Assembly: GCF_013817205.1 (NCBI RefSeq)
Contig: NZ_JACDDD010000001.1
Span: 1-64,000, forward strand
Direction: 5' to 3'
Length of the DNA stretch: 64,000 nt
Origin: Polaromonas sp.
GTDB lineage: Bacteria; Pseudomonadota; Gammaproteobacteria; Burkholderiales; Burkholderiaceae_C
This document shows positions 1 through 9,297 of the stretch, one piece after another; the first letter of the stretch is position 1, and every line of letters begins with the position of its first letter. A model generated the notes under the pieces. It saw only the letters and a list, made by a program, of their open reading frames with translations, was not told the DNA's origin and made no database searches. Position numbers and translations under genes: made by a program.

Positions 1-55
1 TGATGAAGCCGATGATCTGCTCTTCGGTGTATCTGCTTTTTCTCATGTCCGCCAT
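1..55 (-). mobile_element. IS3-family transposase OrfA, N-terminal fragment running off the window edge
   Basis: Reverse complement from 55 translates MADMRKSRYTEEQIIGFI, typical of IS3-family OrfA N-termini; a possible IS terminal end (TGTGACCTGCCCCC on the minus strand) lies near 104-117. Confidence 0.8.
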
Positions 56-134
56 TTTCCTGGGTTGGCGGACTTCTCTCTTTTACGATGGTACGGCTGG
101 GTGGGGGCAGGTCACATAGACAACGGTGATGGCG

Positions 135-326
135 CTACCCGCTCAATAACTCCACGTAACGCCGATAACTGTAATTGCGGTTTTTCTTCTGCCCGTTCAG
201 CTCGGTGACGATGCCCAAATCTTCCAGCACCTTCACCGCCGCAGTGGCAGTTGGGAAGGTAGTCGCTAGCTTCTGGCGCACTTGGTCGATGGTGAAGCGC
301 GGCATCATGGGCAGCATCTCAAACTA
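135..326 (-). pseudogene. Truncated Fic-family protein remnant (C-terminal winged-helix part only)
   Basis: 60-aa ORF nearly identical to the C-terminus of the 384-aa Fic protein at 1069..2223 (MLPMMPRFTIDQVRQ.LATTFPTATAAVKVLEDLGIVTE). Confidence 0.8.
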
Positions 327-444
327 GTGGGGTAGCGGGTTTTTGGTTCATGCCGCCTTTGGGTGGACATCCAGGCTACCGCTACACAGGATGTTCTGAT
401 AAGGGCAGAGCCCGGCGCGGCCGCCTGGGGCGATGGGCCTTGGC

Positions 445-1050
445 TCACAAATCCTCAACCTTGTATTCGCTATAGCCTTCGTAGTAGTAGCTCACGTCAA
501 TGCCTTTCATGTACAGCGCGCGGTCGTTGATTTGGTCAGTCAAGGCACTTTTGAGCAGGTGTTTGATTTCCAGGTCTTTCACCACACTGCGCTCCATGGC
601 CGACAGATACTCGGCCTTGTCCACTGCGTTCCAGTCGATCACACGCTGCAATTCTTTTTTCAGCATCAAGTCGAGCCAGATGCGTGTGGCACGCCCGTTG
701 CCTTCGCGAAACGGGTGGGCGACGTTCATCTCCACGTATTTTTCAATGATTTGGTCAAAGCTTTGCTGCGGCATGGCGCTGATGTGCGCCAGCGACTGCT
801 GCAAATACATCACAGGGGCAAACCGGAAGTTGCCTTTGGCCAGATTCACGTCACGCACCTGCCCTGCAAAGTCATACACCTCACCAAACAAATAGCTATG
901 GATAGCGGCCAAGCCCGCAAAGGTGCCCACTTCCATTTGGGTTATGTCTCCGCTTTCAAACAATTGTTTGGCTTTTTGCTTGCTCAGCTTTTCTTCAACC
1001 CGGTTGAGTTCAACTTGGCTGGTGATGTGAAGTTTGTTGCCCAAGACCAT
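445..1050 (-). CDS. Fic/DOC family protein, class III-like
   Basis: Fic motif [10 protein letters not shown]-terminal SYYYEG fits the (S/T)xxxE(G/N) inhibitory motif of class III Fic proteins such as NmFic. Confidence 0.88.
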   Translation of the reverse strand: MVLGNKLHITSQVELNRVEEKLSKQKAKQLFESGDITQMEVGTFAGLAAIHSYLFGEVYDFAGQVRDVNLAKGNFRFAPVMYLQQSLAHISAMPQQSFDQIIEKYVEMNVAHPFREGNGRATRIWLDLMLKKELQRVIDWNAVDKAEYLSAMERSVVKDLEIKHLLKSALTDQINDRALYMKGIDVSYYYEGYSEYKVEDL

Positions 1051-1068
1051 GGTGTGTCCTTTAAATTC

Positions 1069-2223
1069 TTATCTACTGAGTTGCGCAATGTACGCGGCAT
1101 AACTGTAGCTGCGGTTCTTCTTCTGCCCCGTCATCTCGGTCACGATGCCCAAATCTTCCAGCACCTTCACCGCCGCAGTGGCCGTGGGGAAGGTGGTAGC
1201 CAGCCTCTGGCGCACTTGGTCGATGGTGAAGCGCGGCATCATGGGCAGCATTTCAAACAGGCGGTAGCTGCTGGGTCCGGCTTTAGGTGCGGCCAGCAGA
1301 GTGCGGCGGTCGGTTGCCAGCAGCGTGGCAATGGCCACGATATTGCGCTCGGAATCTTGGGCCGCCACGGCCACGCCTTCCAGGAAGAATGCGACCCAGC
1401 CTTCCCAGTCGCCTTCGGTACGCACGTTGGAAAGTCGCCGGTAATACTCGGCCTGGTGTTGCTTCAGGTAGCCGCTAACGTACATCAACGGCTCGGGCAG
1501 CAAGCCCCAATGCTCCAGCAGCGCGGCAATCAACAGGCGCCCAATACGGCCATTGCCATCCAGAAATGGGTGAATCGTCTCAAACTGCAGATGGACCAGG
1601 GCCGTTTTTACCAGCGGGGGCAAGGGCAGCAAACCATGGTCTGTGTTGTGTATGAAACGCTCCAGGTCTGCCAGCAGGGCAGGCACCCGCTCAGGCGGTG
1701 GCGGCACAAACGCCGCATTGCCCGGCCGCGTGCCACCAATCCAGTTTTGCGAGCGGCGCAACTCGCCAGGCTGCTTGCCGTTGCCCCGCGCGCCGTCCAT
1801 TAGCAACCGGTGCGCATCGCACAGCAAGCGCACGCTCAAGGGCAAGCCAGCGGGGTCACGCAGTTGCGACTGCACCAGCCGGAAGGCGCGCAGGTAGTTG
1901 GTGACCTCTTCCACGTCATCGGTGTTGCTGACCGCAAAACCCGCTTCTTCGTCAAACAAGTCTGCCAGCGTGGCTTGGGTGCCCTCAATCTGAGAAGTGA
2001 GCAGCGCCTCTTTGCGGATGGCGCTGTAGAGCAGCCAGTCCACCGACGGCACCAGCCCGGCAACGCCTGACAACCGGGCCAGCGCCAGCTCGGCCGCACG
2101 GTTGGCCTCAACAAAGGACTCGGGTGCCAGCGCTGGCTTGGTGGGCGGCAGTGCGTGCGGCACAAACGCCTGCACGGATTCGCCCAAGGTGGTGGAGGTG
2201 GCGTAGGTACCGGTGCTGCGCAT
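1069..2223 (-). CDS. Fic family protein, class II-like, with C-terminal winged-helix domain
   Basis: Fic motif HPFLDGNGRIGR; N-terminal TSQIEGT inhibitory motif. Confidence 0.9.
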   Translation of the reverse strand: MRSTGTYATSTTLGESVQAFVPHALPPTKPALAPESFVEANRAAELALARLSGVAGLVPSVDWLLYSAIRKEALLTSQIEGTQATLADLFDEEAGFAVSNTDDVEEVTNYLRAFRLVQSQLRDPAGLPLSVRLLCDAHRLLMDGARGNGKQPGELRRSQNWIGGTRPGNAAFVPPPPERVPALLADLERFIHNTDHGLLPLPPLVKTALVHLQFETIHPFLDGNGRIGRLLIAALLEHWGLLPEPLMYVSGYLKQHQAEYYRRLSNVRTEGDWEGWVAFFLEGVAVAAQDSERNIVAIATLLATDRRTLLAAPKAGPSSYRLFEMLPMMPRFTIDQVRQRLATTFPTATAAVKVLEDLGIVTEMTGQKKNRSYSYAAYIAQLSR

Positions 2224-2352
2224 GGTGCAAAAGAGGTCTTTAATTTGATGAAATCACATTAAACTGATCTTTAATACAAAGCGCAAGTATGAAAGCAGGC
2301 TTGAGAGAGAGGCAGACGGCCAGAAAACCCGAAATTTGCACTTTTTATAAGC

Positions 2353-2409
2353 CAAATCGGCCTCAAGCCCCCGTCAAATCTGCGCGAGCAGCTATCAAAA
2401 ACGTAGCGC
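2353..2409 (-). repeat. R2 interspersed repeat, intergenic between murB and fic
   Basis: Minus strand CGCTACGTTTTTGATAGCTGCTCGCGCAGATTTGACGGGGGCTTGAGGCCGATTTG. Confidence 0.8.
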
Positions 2410-2460
2410 TTCGAGGCACCGTAGAGCAGCAGCACACCCGCGCAGCAGGCTCTACCGGCC

Positions 2461-3513
2461 CTACACCACCACCGGCTCCGGCTCCAGCCGGATGCCGAAG
2501 CGTTCGTACACGCTGGTCTGGATGGCTTTTGCCAGGGTCATGACCTCGCCGCCCGTCACTGGGTTGGTGCTGCCGCCGCGGTTGACCAACACCAGCGCCT
2601 GGCGTTCGTAAACACCGGCGTTGCCTATGCTTTTGCCCTTCCAGCCGCAGGCGTCGATGAGCCAGCCGGCGGCGAGTTTGACCGAGCCGTCGGCCAGCTG
2701 GTAATGGACGATCTTGGGCTCGCGCTGGATGATGTCGGCACACTGCTCGGGCGACACCGTGGGGTTCTTGAAAAAGCTGCCGGCGTTGCCGATGACCTGG
2801 GGGTCGGGCAGCTTGGCGCGCCGGATTTCACAGACCCACTCATAAATCTGCAGCGCATCGGGCTGGACGCCCGGCGACTGGGCCATTTTTTTCTCGATAT
2901 CGGCATAACCGAGCACCGGTTTCCAAGCCTTGGGCAAGGCAAACCGCACCCGCGTGATCAGCGCCTTGCCGGCCAGACCGAGCCCGTTGGGGCCGGTGCT
3001 GCTGTGTTTGAACACCGAATCGCGGTAGCCGAAGGCGCATTGTGCGGCGTCCAGTGTGAAGGTTTTTCCGGTTGACAGGTCCACCGCGTCCAGCGACTCG
3101 AAGCGGTCCTGCAGTTCGACGCCGTAAGCGCCTATGTTCTGCACTGGCGAGCCGCCCACGGTGCCCGGGATCAAGGCCAAGTTTTCAAGGCCCGGGTAGC
3201 CCTGGTGCACGGTCCAGTCCACGATGTCGTGCCAGCTTTCACCGGCGCCGGCCTCGACGATCCAGGCCTTGGAAGTCTCGCCGACCAGCTTTTTGCCCTT
3301 GATCTCGACCTTGAGCACCAGCGGCTTGACGTCGCCGGTGATAACGATGTTGCTGCCGCCGCCCAGCACAAACTTGGGCGCGTCGCGCAGCGCCGGATCG
3401 GCCAGCACCGCGGCGATATCCTGCTCATTGGTGATGCGGACCAGGCTCAGGGCCTTGGCCATGATGCCAAAGCTGTTGGAAAACTGGAGAGGGACGTTTT
3501 TCTCGACTAACAT
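2461..3513 (-). CDS. murB: UDP-N-acetylenolpyruvoylglucosamine reductase
   Basis: [17 protein letters not shown] and [12 protein letters not shown] motifs. Confidence 0.95.
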   Translation of the reverse strand: MLVEKNVPLQFSNSFGIMAKALSLVRITNEQDIAAVLADPALRDAPKFVLGGGSNIVITGDVKPLVLKVEIKGKKLVGETSKAWIVEAGAGESWHDIVDWTVHQGYPGLENLALIPGTVGGSPVQNIGAYGVELQDRFESLDAVDLSTGKTFTLDAAQCAFGYRDSVFKHSSTGPNGLGLAGKALITRVRFALPKAWKPVLGYADIEKKMAQSPGVQPDALQIYEWVCEIRRAKLPDPQVIGNAGSFFKNPTVSPEQCADIIQREPKIVHYQLADGSVKLAAGWLIDACGWKGKSIGNAGVYERQALVLVNRGGSTNPVTGGEVMTLAKAIQTSVYERFGIRLEPEPVVV

Positions 3514-3569
3514 CCGGGGATTGTCTCATCCGGACCGCCGCCGTCGCGTCAACCAGGAAGCCCCGAACC

Positions 3570-4055
3570 ATGCCCTCTTTTGACACCGTCCTCGAAGCCG
3601 ACCTGGTCAAGGTCAAGAATTCGGTTGAAAACACCGCCAAGGAAATCGGCACGCGGTTTGATTTCAAGGGCACGGCAGCCGCGATCGAACTCAAGGACAA
3701 GGAAATCACCCTGATTGGCGACAGCGACTTCCAGATCGACCAGATCACCGACATCCTGCGCAACAAGGCGACCAAAAGCGGCGTCGATGTGCGCTTTTTC
3801 GACGCCGGCAAGGTCGAAAAAATTGGCGGCGACAAGGTCAAGCAGGTCACCAAGGTGCGCAACGGCATCGAGACCGAGCAGGCCAAGAAGATCTCGCAAT
3901 TGATCAAGGGCAGCAAGGTCAAGGTGCAGGCCTCCATCCAGGGCGACGCGGTGCGGGTCACCGGCAAGAACCGCGACGACCTGCAGGAGGCCATGGCCAT
4001 GATCAAGGCCGAGTTGCCTGACATGCCTTTAAGCTTCAACAACTTCAGAGACTGA
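3570..4055 (+). CDS. YajQ family nucleotide-binding protein
   Basis: [11 protein letters not shown]...[11 protein letters not shown]...PLSFNNFRD. Confidence 0.95.
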   Translation: MPSFDTVLEADLVKVKNSVENTAKEIGTRFDFKGTAAAIELKDKEITLIGDSDFQIDQITDILRNKATKSGVDVRFFDAGKVEKIGGDKVKQVTKVRNGIETEQAKKISQLIKGSKVKVQASIQGDAVRVTGKNRDDLQEAMAMIKAELPDMPLSFNNFRD

Positions 4056-4059
4056 GCCC

Positions 4060-4734
4060 ATGAATAGCGTACCTGTCCGCTCCCTGTTGGCGGGCTTGCT
4101 CGGCCTGGCTGCTTTTCTGGCCGCACCGGCGGCCATCGCCCAGAGCGTGGCACTCGCCGGCATGCTGGGCTCCAAGGCGCTGCTGGTCGTCAACGGTGCA
4201 CCACCCAAGTCGGTGGCAGCCGGTGAGACCCACATGAATGTCAAAGTGATTTCGGTCTCGGGCGACCAGGCGGTGCTGGAGCTCAATGGCAAGCGCCACA
4301 CTTTGCGGGTGGGCGATGCGCCGGTCAGCGTGGGCGCGAGCAGCGGCGGGGGCGGGGCCGGCAAGGGCACCCGCATTGTGCTCAACGCCGGCAGCGGCGG
4401 CCATTTCATGACAGCTGGCCAGATCAACGGGCGGGCGGTGCAGTTCATGGTGGACACGGGCGCCACCAGCATCGCGATGAGCGCGGCCGATGCCGAGCGT
4501 GCGGGCATCAGCTACAAAGACGGCCAGCCGGTGCGCATGAGCACCGCCAACGGCATCACCCAGGGCTTTCGCGTGAAACTTGCTTCGGTGCGCGTCGGCG
4601 ACGTCGAGGTGTATGACGTGGATGCGGTCGTCTCCCCGCAGCCCATGCCCTACATGCTGCTGGGCAACAGCTTCCTGACCCGCTTCCAGATGCTGCGCGA
4701 AAACGAGCAGATGATTCTCGTCAAGCGCTACTGA
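4060..4734 (+). CDS. Retropepsin-like (clan AA) aspartic protease, exported
   Basis: FMVDTGATSIAMS catalytic motif, signal peptide, LLGNSFLTRF. Confidence 0.88.
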   Translation: MNSVPVRSLLAGLLGLAAFLAAPAAIAQSVALAGMLGSKALLVVNGAPPKSVAAGETHMNVKVISVSGDQAVLELNGKRHTLRVGDAPVSVGASSGGGGAGKGTRIVLNAGSGGHFMTAGQINGRAVQFMVDTGATSIAMSAADAERAGISYKDGQPVRMSTANGITQGFRVKLASVRVGDVEVYDVDAVVSPQPMPYMLLGNSFLTRFQMLRENEQMILVKRY

Positions 4735-4752
4735 ACCAGGGCACGGAGCAGC

Positions 4753-5385
4753 TCAGTTTTTGGCCTTGCTGCCCAGCTTGGATTCCGTACCCTTGAGCAG
4801 CTTGTTGATGTTTTCCTTGTGCCGGAAAGCCAGGAAGGCACTCATCACAAATATCGCCAGCGCCATTGATTTTTCTGCGTACCAGAAGCTGCGGTCGCCG
4901 ATCATGTAGTACCAGGGCGCAAACAGAGCGCAGGCCAGCGAGGCCAGCGACGAGTAGCGCGAGAAAAAGGCGACGATGACCCAGGTCGCAAGCGTCGCCA
5001 GCCCCAGCACCCAGTGCACACCGAACAGCACGCCGGCGGCTGTTGCCACACCCTTGCCACCTTCGAACTTGAAGAACACCGGGTACAGGTGACCGAGGAA
5101 GGCCGCCAGACCGACGGCCGCCAGTGTGCCTTCCCTCAGGCCGTAGTCGCGGCCGAACCAGCCCACCAGCGCCATCGGCAGCCAGCCCTTGAGGGCGTCG
5201 AGCAGCAGAGTGACAACCGCTGCGGCCTTGTTGCCCGAGCGCAGCACATTGGTCGCACCCGGGTTCTTGCTGCCGTAGCTGCGCGGGTCGTTCAGGCCCA
5301 TCAGCTTGCTGACAATGACAGCAAAAGACAGTGAGCCCATCAGGTAGGCGGCCACCACGGCGATGGCGGAATAGAGATAGTCCAT
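4753..5385 (-). CDS. plsY: Glycerol-3-phosphate acyltransferase PlsY
   Basis: [51 protein letters not shown]. Confidence 0.95.
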   Translation of the reverse strand: MDYLYSAIAVVAAYLMGSLSFAVIVSKLMGLNDPRSYGSKNPGATNVLRSGNKAAAVVTLLLDALKGWLPMALVGWFGRDYGLREGTLAAVGLAAFLGHLYPVFFKFEGGKGVATAAGVLFGVHWVLGLATLATWVIVAFFSRYSSLASLACALFAPWYYMIGDRSFWYAEKSMALAIFVMSAFLAFRHKENINKLLKGTESKLGSKAKN

Positions 5386-5406
5386 GTGTTCTCCGGTGTC
5401 TTGTTT

Positions 5407-5898
5407 TTAGTCGATGAGCGCGCAGTTGACGGATTTTGCACCCAGCAGGTCCACGCACACCTGCGGCGCGATCCCGACGAGGTAGCCGCGCCGCCCGCCG
5501 TTGATGGCGATCCGGGGCAGCGCCAGAATGCTTTCCTCGATGTACACCGGCATGGTCTTGCGGGTGCCAAAGGGCGATGTCCCACCGACCAGATAACCAC
5601 TGTGCCGGTTGGCCACCTCCGGCTGGCAGGGCTCAACCGACTTGGCGCCGATTTGCCGCGCGAGATTTTTTGTCGAGACCTTGCGGTTGCCGTGCATCAG
5701 CACCAGCAGGGGTTTGCCGTCCTGGTCCTGCATCACCAAAGTTTTGACGACGGTGAAGGGATCAAAACCCAACACCTGTGCACTGTGCTGCGCGCCGCCG
5801 TGATCCAGGTACTCATAGGGGTGTTCGGTGAAAACCACATTGTTGGCCTTCAACAGCTGCGTGGCCGGTGTCTCCGAGACATGTTCCTTTTTGCCCAC
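5407..5898 (-). CDS. ybaK: Cys-tRNA(Pro) deacylase YbaK/EbsC
   Basis: ETPATQLLKANNVVFTEHPYEY, GGTSPFGTRKTMPVYIEES; GTG start chosen because the longer ORF runs through a repeat and the neighbouring gene. Confidence 0.88.
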   Translation of the reverse strand: MGKKEHVSETPATQLLKANNVVFTEHPYEYLDHGGAQHSAQVLGFDPFTVVKTLVMQDQDGKPLLVLMHGNRKVSTKNLARQIGAKSVEPCQPEVANRHSGYLVGGTSPFGTRKTMPVYIEESILALPRIAINGGRRGYLVGIAPQVCVDLLGAKSVNCALID

Positions 5899-5921
5899 AG
5901 CGGCGCCTCCGTTCAAGTGCC

Positions 5922-5998
5922 AGCGCGGAACCGGCTTTGCCGGGCCGCAGATGGCGCCCCCTGGGGGGAGGCGCCGAAGGCGCTTCGGGGGGAAGCCA
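5922..5998 (+). repeat. R1-related GC-rich interspersed repeat, intergenic copy
   Basis: GCGGAACCGGCTTTGCCGGGCCGCAGATGGCGCCCCCTGGGGGG; the first half matches the copy at 58251. Confidence 0.7.
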
Positions 5999-6001
5999 TA
6001 T

Positions 6002-7066
6002 TTAAAGCGCCGGGTCGCGCAATTCCCAACGGATGGTGTCAATCGCAGCCAGCAACTCGGGCGACAGCTCCGTGCCCCACGCATCCAGGTTCTCATCAAG
6101 TTGCGCGACCGAGGTGACGCCGATGATGGTGCTGGCGACCTGCCATTTGCCGTAACAAAAGGCCAGTGCCATTTGCGTGGGCGTCAGGCCATGCTCGCGC
6201 GCCAGCGCGTTGTAGCGGCGCGCGGCGGCCAGCGCCTCGGGCCGGCCCCAGCGCTGCTTGCGCACGGTTTCGAATTTGGCGATACGCGCTTCGGCCGGTA
6301 CGTCCGGGCCGGTGGTCCCGCTCTGGTCGTACTTGCCGGTAAGCAGGCCGAAGCCCAGCGGCGAATAGGCCAGCAGCGACACGCCCAGCCGATGCATGCT
6401 CTCGTCGAGGCCGTTTTCCACCGTGCGGTTAACCAGGCAGAACGGGTTTTGCACCGTGGCCACTTTGGCCAGGCCCATCTGGTCAGCCAGACGCACGAAC
6501 TCGTGCACACCATAAGGCGTTTCGTTGGACAGGCCGATGGCCCGCACCTTGCCCGCCCTGACCAGGCCGTCCAGGGCTTCGAGCTGGTGCTCGATGCTGC
6601 TGACTGGTTTGTCTTTGGCGGGGTCGAAATACGCCACGCCGAAAGCCGGCACATGGCGGGCAGGCCAGTGAATCTGGTACAGGTCAATAACGTCAGTCTG
6701 CAGGCGCCGAAGGCTGTCCTCGCAGGCCTGCACGATGTCACTGGCCGTCAGGTCAGGGCTGCCCTTGCGGATCCAGTCCATGCCGCGCGCCGGGCCGGCG
6801 ACCTTGGTCGCCACCACCATCTTGCCGCGCGCGCCGGGGCGGCTGGCGAACCAATTGCCGATGATGGTCTCGGTCGCGCCAAAGGTTTCAGCGCGCGCCG
6901 GCACCGAATACATTTCCGCCGCATCGAGAAAATTGACACCACGCTCCAGCGAGCGGTCAAGAATGGCGTGGGCGCTGGCTTCGTTCACCTGCTCACCGAA
7001 GGTCATGGTGCCCAGACAAAGGGGGGTGACCTTCAGGTCGCTGCTGCCGAGTTGGACTTGGTTCAT
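6002..7066 (-). CDS. Aldo/keto reductase (Tas-like)
   Basis: MNQVQLGSSDLKVTPLCLGTMTFGEQ...NFLDAAEMYSVP. Confidence 0.92.
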   Translation of the reverse strand: MNQVQLGSSDLKVTPLCLGTMTFGEQVNEASAHAILDRSLERGVNFLDAAEMYSVPARAETFGATETIIGNWFASRPGARGKMVVATKVAGPARGMDWIRKGSPDLTASDIVQACEDSLRRLQTDVIDLYQIHWPARHVPAFGVAYFDPAKDKPVSSIEHQLEALDGLVRAGKVRAIGLSNETPYGVHEFVRLADQMGLAKVATVQNPFCLVNRTVENGLDESMHRLGVSLLAYSPLGFGLLTGKYDQSGTTGPDVPAEARIAKFETVRKQRWGRPEALAAARRYNALAREHGLTPTQMALAFCYGKWQVASTIIGVTSVAQLDENLDAWGTELSPELLAAIDTIRWELRDPAL

Positions 7067-7268
7067 GGATTCACTACGGGTTCAATAAGGGCTATGAGGG
7101 AAAACAGGGGTGGCTGACCCCAACAATTTTAAAGCGTGCAAAACACGCCCTTGCCGCGCAGGCACTCGGGCGTTTGACTTACAAGTCCCCGGAGCTGCCG
7201 CGCCTAAGATGCTCCACACAAGCGCGCACTCGGCGTGCTTTGCCAAACAACTTTCCAGGAGAAAATCC

Positions 7269-7928
7269 ATGAAACTCGCCCTTACCACCCTGACCTGCGC
7301 CGCCCTCTTCCTCACCGGCTGCGCCAACATGAGCGAAACCCAGCAAGGCACGGCCAAAGGCGCCGGCATTGGCGCTGTCGCAGGCGCAGTCATCGGTGCC
7401 GCTACTGGCGGCTCCAAGGGTGCAGCCACTGGCGCTGTGCTTGGCGGTGCCGTAGGCGCAGGCGGCGGTTATCTCTGGTCGCAGCGTATGCAGCAGCAAA
7501 AAGCTGCGATGGAGCAAGCCACCGTCGGTACCGGCGTGGCTGTGAGCCAGACCGCCGACAACCGCCTCAAGCTTGACATCCCCGCCGACATCTCGTTTGC
7601 GACCGGCCGTTCGGACATCAATTCCAGCTTCGCGCCCATCCTGAACCAGTTCGCAGGCAGCCTGAATCAGAACCCGGTGACCAGTGTGACCATCATCGGC
7701 CACACCGACAGCACCGGCGGCGATGCCATCAACAATCCGCTGTCCATGGACCGTGCCAACAGCACCCGCAACTACTTGGTCAGCCGCGGTGTGGCCGCCA
7801 ATCGTGTCGGCACCGACGGCGCCGGCGCCCGCCAGCCCATTGCAGACAACAACACCGATGCAGGCCGCGCCAAGAACCGTCGCGTCGAAATCTATGTGGC
7901 AGAGCCCGTCCAGGCCGCAGCGCGCTGA
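7269..7928 (+). CDS. OmpA-family lipoprotein with glycine-zipper region
   Basis: Lipobox LTGCAN; glycine zipper; TIIGHTDSTGG and NRRVEIYV OmpA C-terminal motifs. Confidence 0.92.
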   Translation: MKLALTTLTCAALFLTGCANMSETQQGTAKGAGIGAVAGAVIGAATGGSKGAATGAVLGGAVGAGGGYLWSQRMQQQKAAMEQATVGTGVAVSQTADNRLKLDIPADISFATGRSDINSSFAPILNQFAGSLNQNPVTSVTIIGHTDSTGGDAINNPLSMDRANSTRNYLVSRGVAANRVGTDGAGARQPIADNNTDAGRAKNRRVEIYVAEPVQAAAR

Positions 7929-8029
7929 TCGAACCGTCGCATCCTGATCCTTTGGGCACAGGCGCCACCTGCCGGTGACGCTCTGTGCGCAGGGCAGGCA
8001 CCGGCACATCAATGGGGAAACCCATGGCA

Positions 8030-8062
8030 AACCCTCCGGGAGACCGGGGGGGTTTTTGTTTT
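8030..8062 (+). terminator. Rho-independent terminator after the OmpA-family gene
   Basis: AACCCTCCGG-GAGA-CCGGGGGGGTTTTTGTTTT hairpin and T tract. Confidence 0.7.
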
Positions 8063-8122
8063 CCGGCTCCGCCGGTCCGGCGTGCACCATAATGCTTGGG
8101 GCATATTCACCAAAGGCTTTTC

Positions 8123-9268
8123 ATGCGACTTTCAACCCACCTGCGTGTTAACGCGGAGGAGATTCTTGTAGCCTGGGACACTTTTGCGGCCACCCTGGTG
8201 CAGGACGGCAGCATGATGGACCCCGCCACCTTGCGGGATCATGCCGGTGAGATTCTTGCGGCCATCGCCGACGAACTTGATCGCCCGCCGCCCGCGGACA
8301 AACTCGACACGCCCCCAGACGCCAGCGATGGGGCTTCGGATGACCTGGAGGCTGCCGCCGGAACCCATGCCGACACCCGCATGGTCTCGGGGTTTGCCAT
8401 CGACGCCATGATCACCGAATACCGGGCCTTCCGCACCAGCATTGTCCAGCTGTGGCTGGCTGCAGGCGGCGGGCGCGAGCAGCCCCGCGACATGGAGGAT
8501 CTGGTGCGCTTCCATCAATCCATGGACCAGGCGATTGCCGACTCGGTGGCCCGTTACACCGATCAGACCCGCAAATCCACCGAGCTGTTCATAGGCATCC
8601 TCGGCCACGACATCCGCAACCCGCTGGGCACCATTTCCATGTCGGCGCAGTATCTGGTGCGCTCCGGCAAGCTGGAAGCCAGTGCGGCGGAAACCATCAT
8701 CAACAGCGTGGTCCGTATCAACAGCGTGATCGAGCACGTGGTCGATTTCACGCGTGTGCAGTCCGAGGGAATGATGCCAATCAAGCCCGTGCCCGGCGAC
8801 CTGGCCCTCCAGTTTGCCAAAGTGCTGGCCGAAACCCGCGCGCGGTATCCACGCAGCGTGCTGAGCCTTGAAAGCACCGGGGACTTCAACGGTTTCTGGG
8901 ACGAGGGCCGCATGGGGCAACTGCTGTCCAACCTGCTGACCAATGCCCTGACCCATGGCGGGGAACCTGTGAAGGTCCGGCTGTGGGAAGAAGCCGGAGG
9001 TGTGGCCTTTTCGGTGCACAACCTGGGCACGCCGATCCCGCTGCAGGAGCAGCAGCGGATCTTCAGGCCGCTGGTGCGCGGCATGGCGGCCGGCCAGGGC
9101 GAGCGCCGCGAAACCTCGGGCCTGGGCCTGGGCCTCTTCATCTGCCAGGAGATTGTCCGCGCCCACGGCGGAAGCCTGGACGTAATCTCCACTGCAGCCG
9201 ATGGCACCACCTTTACGGTTCGACTGCCGCGCTCGGTGCCGGGCACCCCGGCCCCGCGCGCCAATTAA
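8123..9268 (+). CDS. Sensor histidine kinase
   Basis: GILGHDIRNPLGTI H-box; HATPase GLGLGLFICQEIV; N-terminal all-alpha (RsbRD-like) domain. Confidence 0.88.
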   Translation: MRLSTHLRVNAEEILVAWDTFAATLVQDGSMMDPATLRDHAGEILAAIADELDRPPPADKLDTPPDASDGASDDLEAAAGTHADTRMVSGFAIDAMITEYRAFRTSIVQLWLAAGGGREQPRDMEDLVRFHQSMDQAIADSVARYTDQTRKSTELFIGILGHDIRNPLGTISMSAQYLVRSGKLEASAAETIINSVVRINSVIEHVVDFTRVQSEGMMPIKPVPGDLALQFAKVLAETRARYPRSVLSLESTGDFNGFWDEGRMGQLLSNLLTNALTHGGEPVKVRLWEEAGGVAFSVHNLGTPIPLQEQQRIFRPLVRGMAAGQGERRETSGLGLGLFICQEIVRAHGGSLDVISTAADGTTFTVRLPRSVPGTPAPRAN

Positions 9269-9297
9269 GCTCACCCCTGCTGGTAGAGAACAGCAGC

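Noticed and set aside
433-1803. 456-aa plus-strand ORF opposite the Fic genes
   Set aside because: Antisense shadow ORF in GC-rich DNA; the minus strand encodes clear Fic motifs.
5828-7117. 429-aa plus-strand ORF
   Set aside because: Shadow of the aldo-keto reductase on the minus strand; low-complexity His/Arg/Gln-rich composition.
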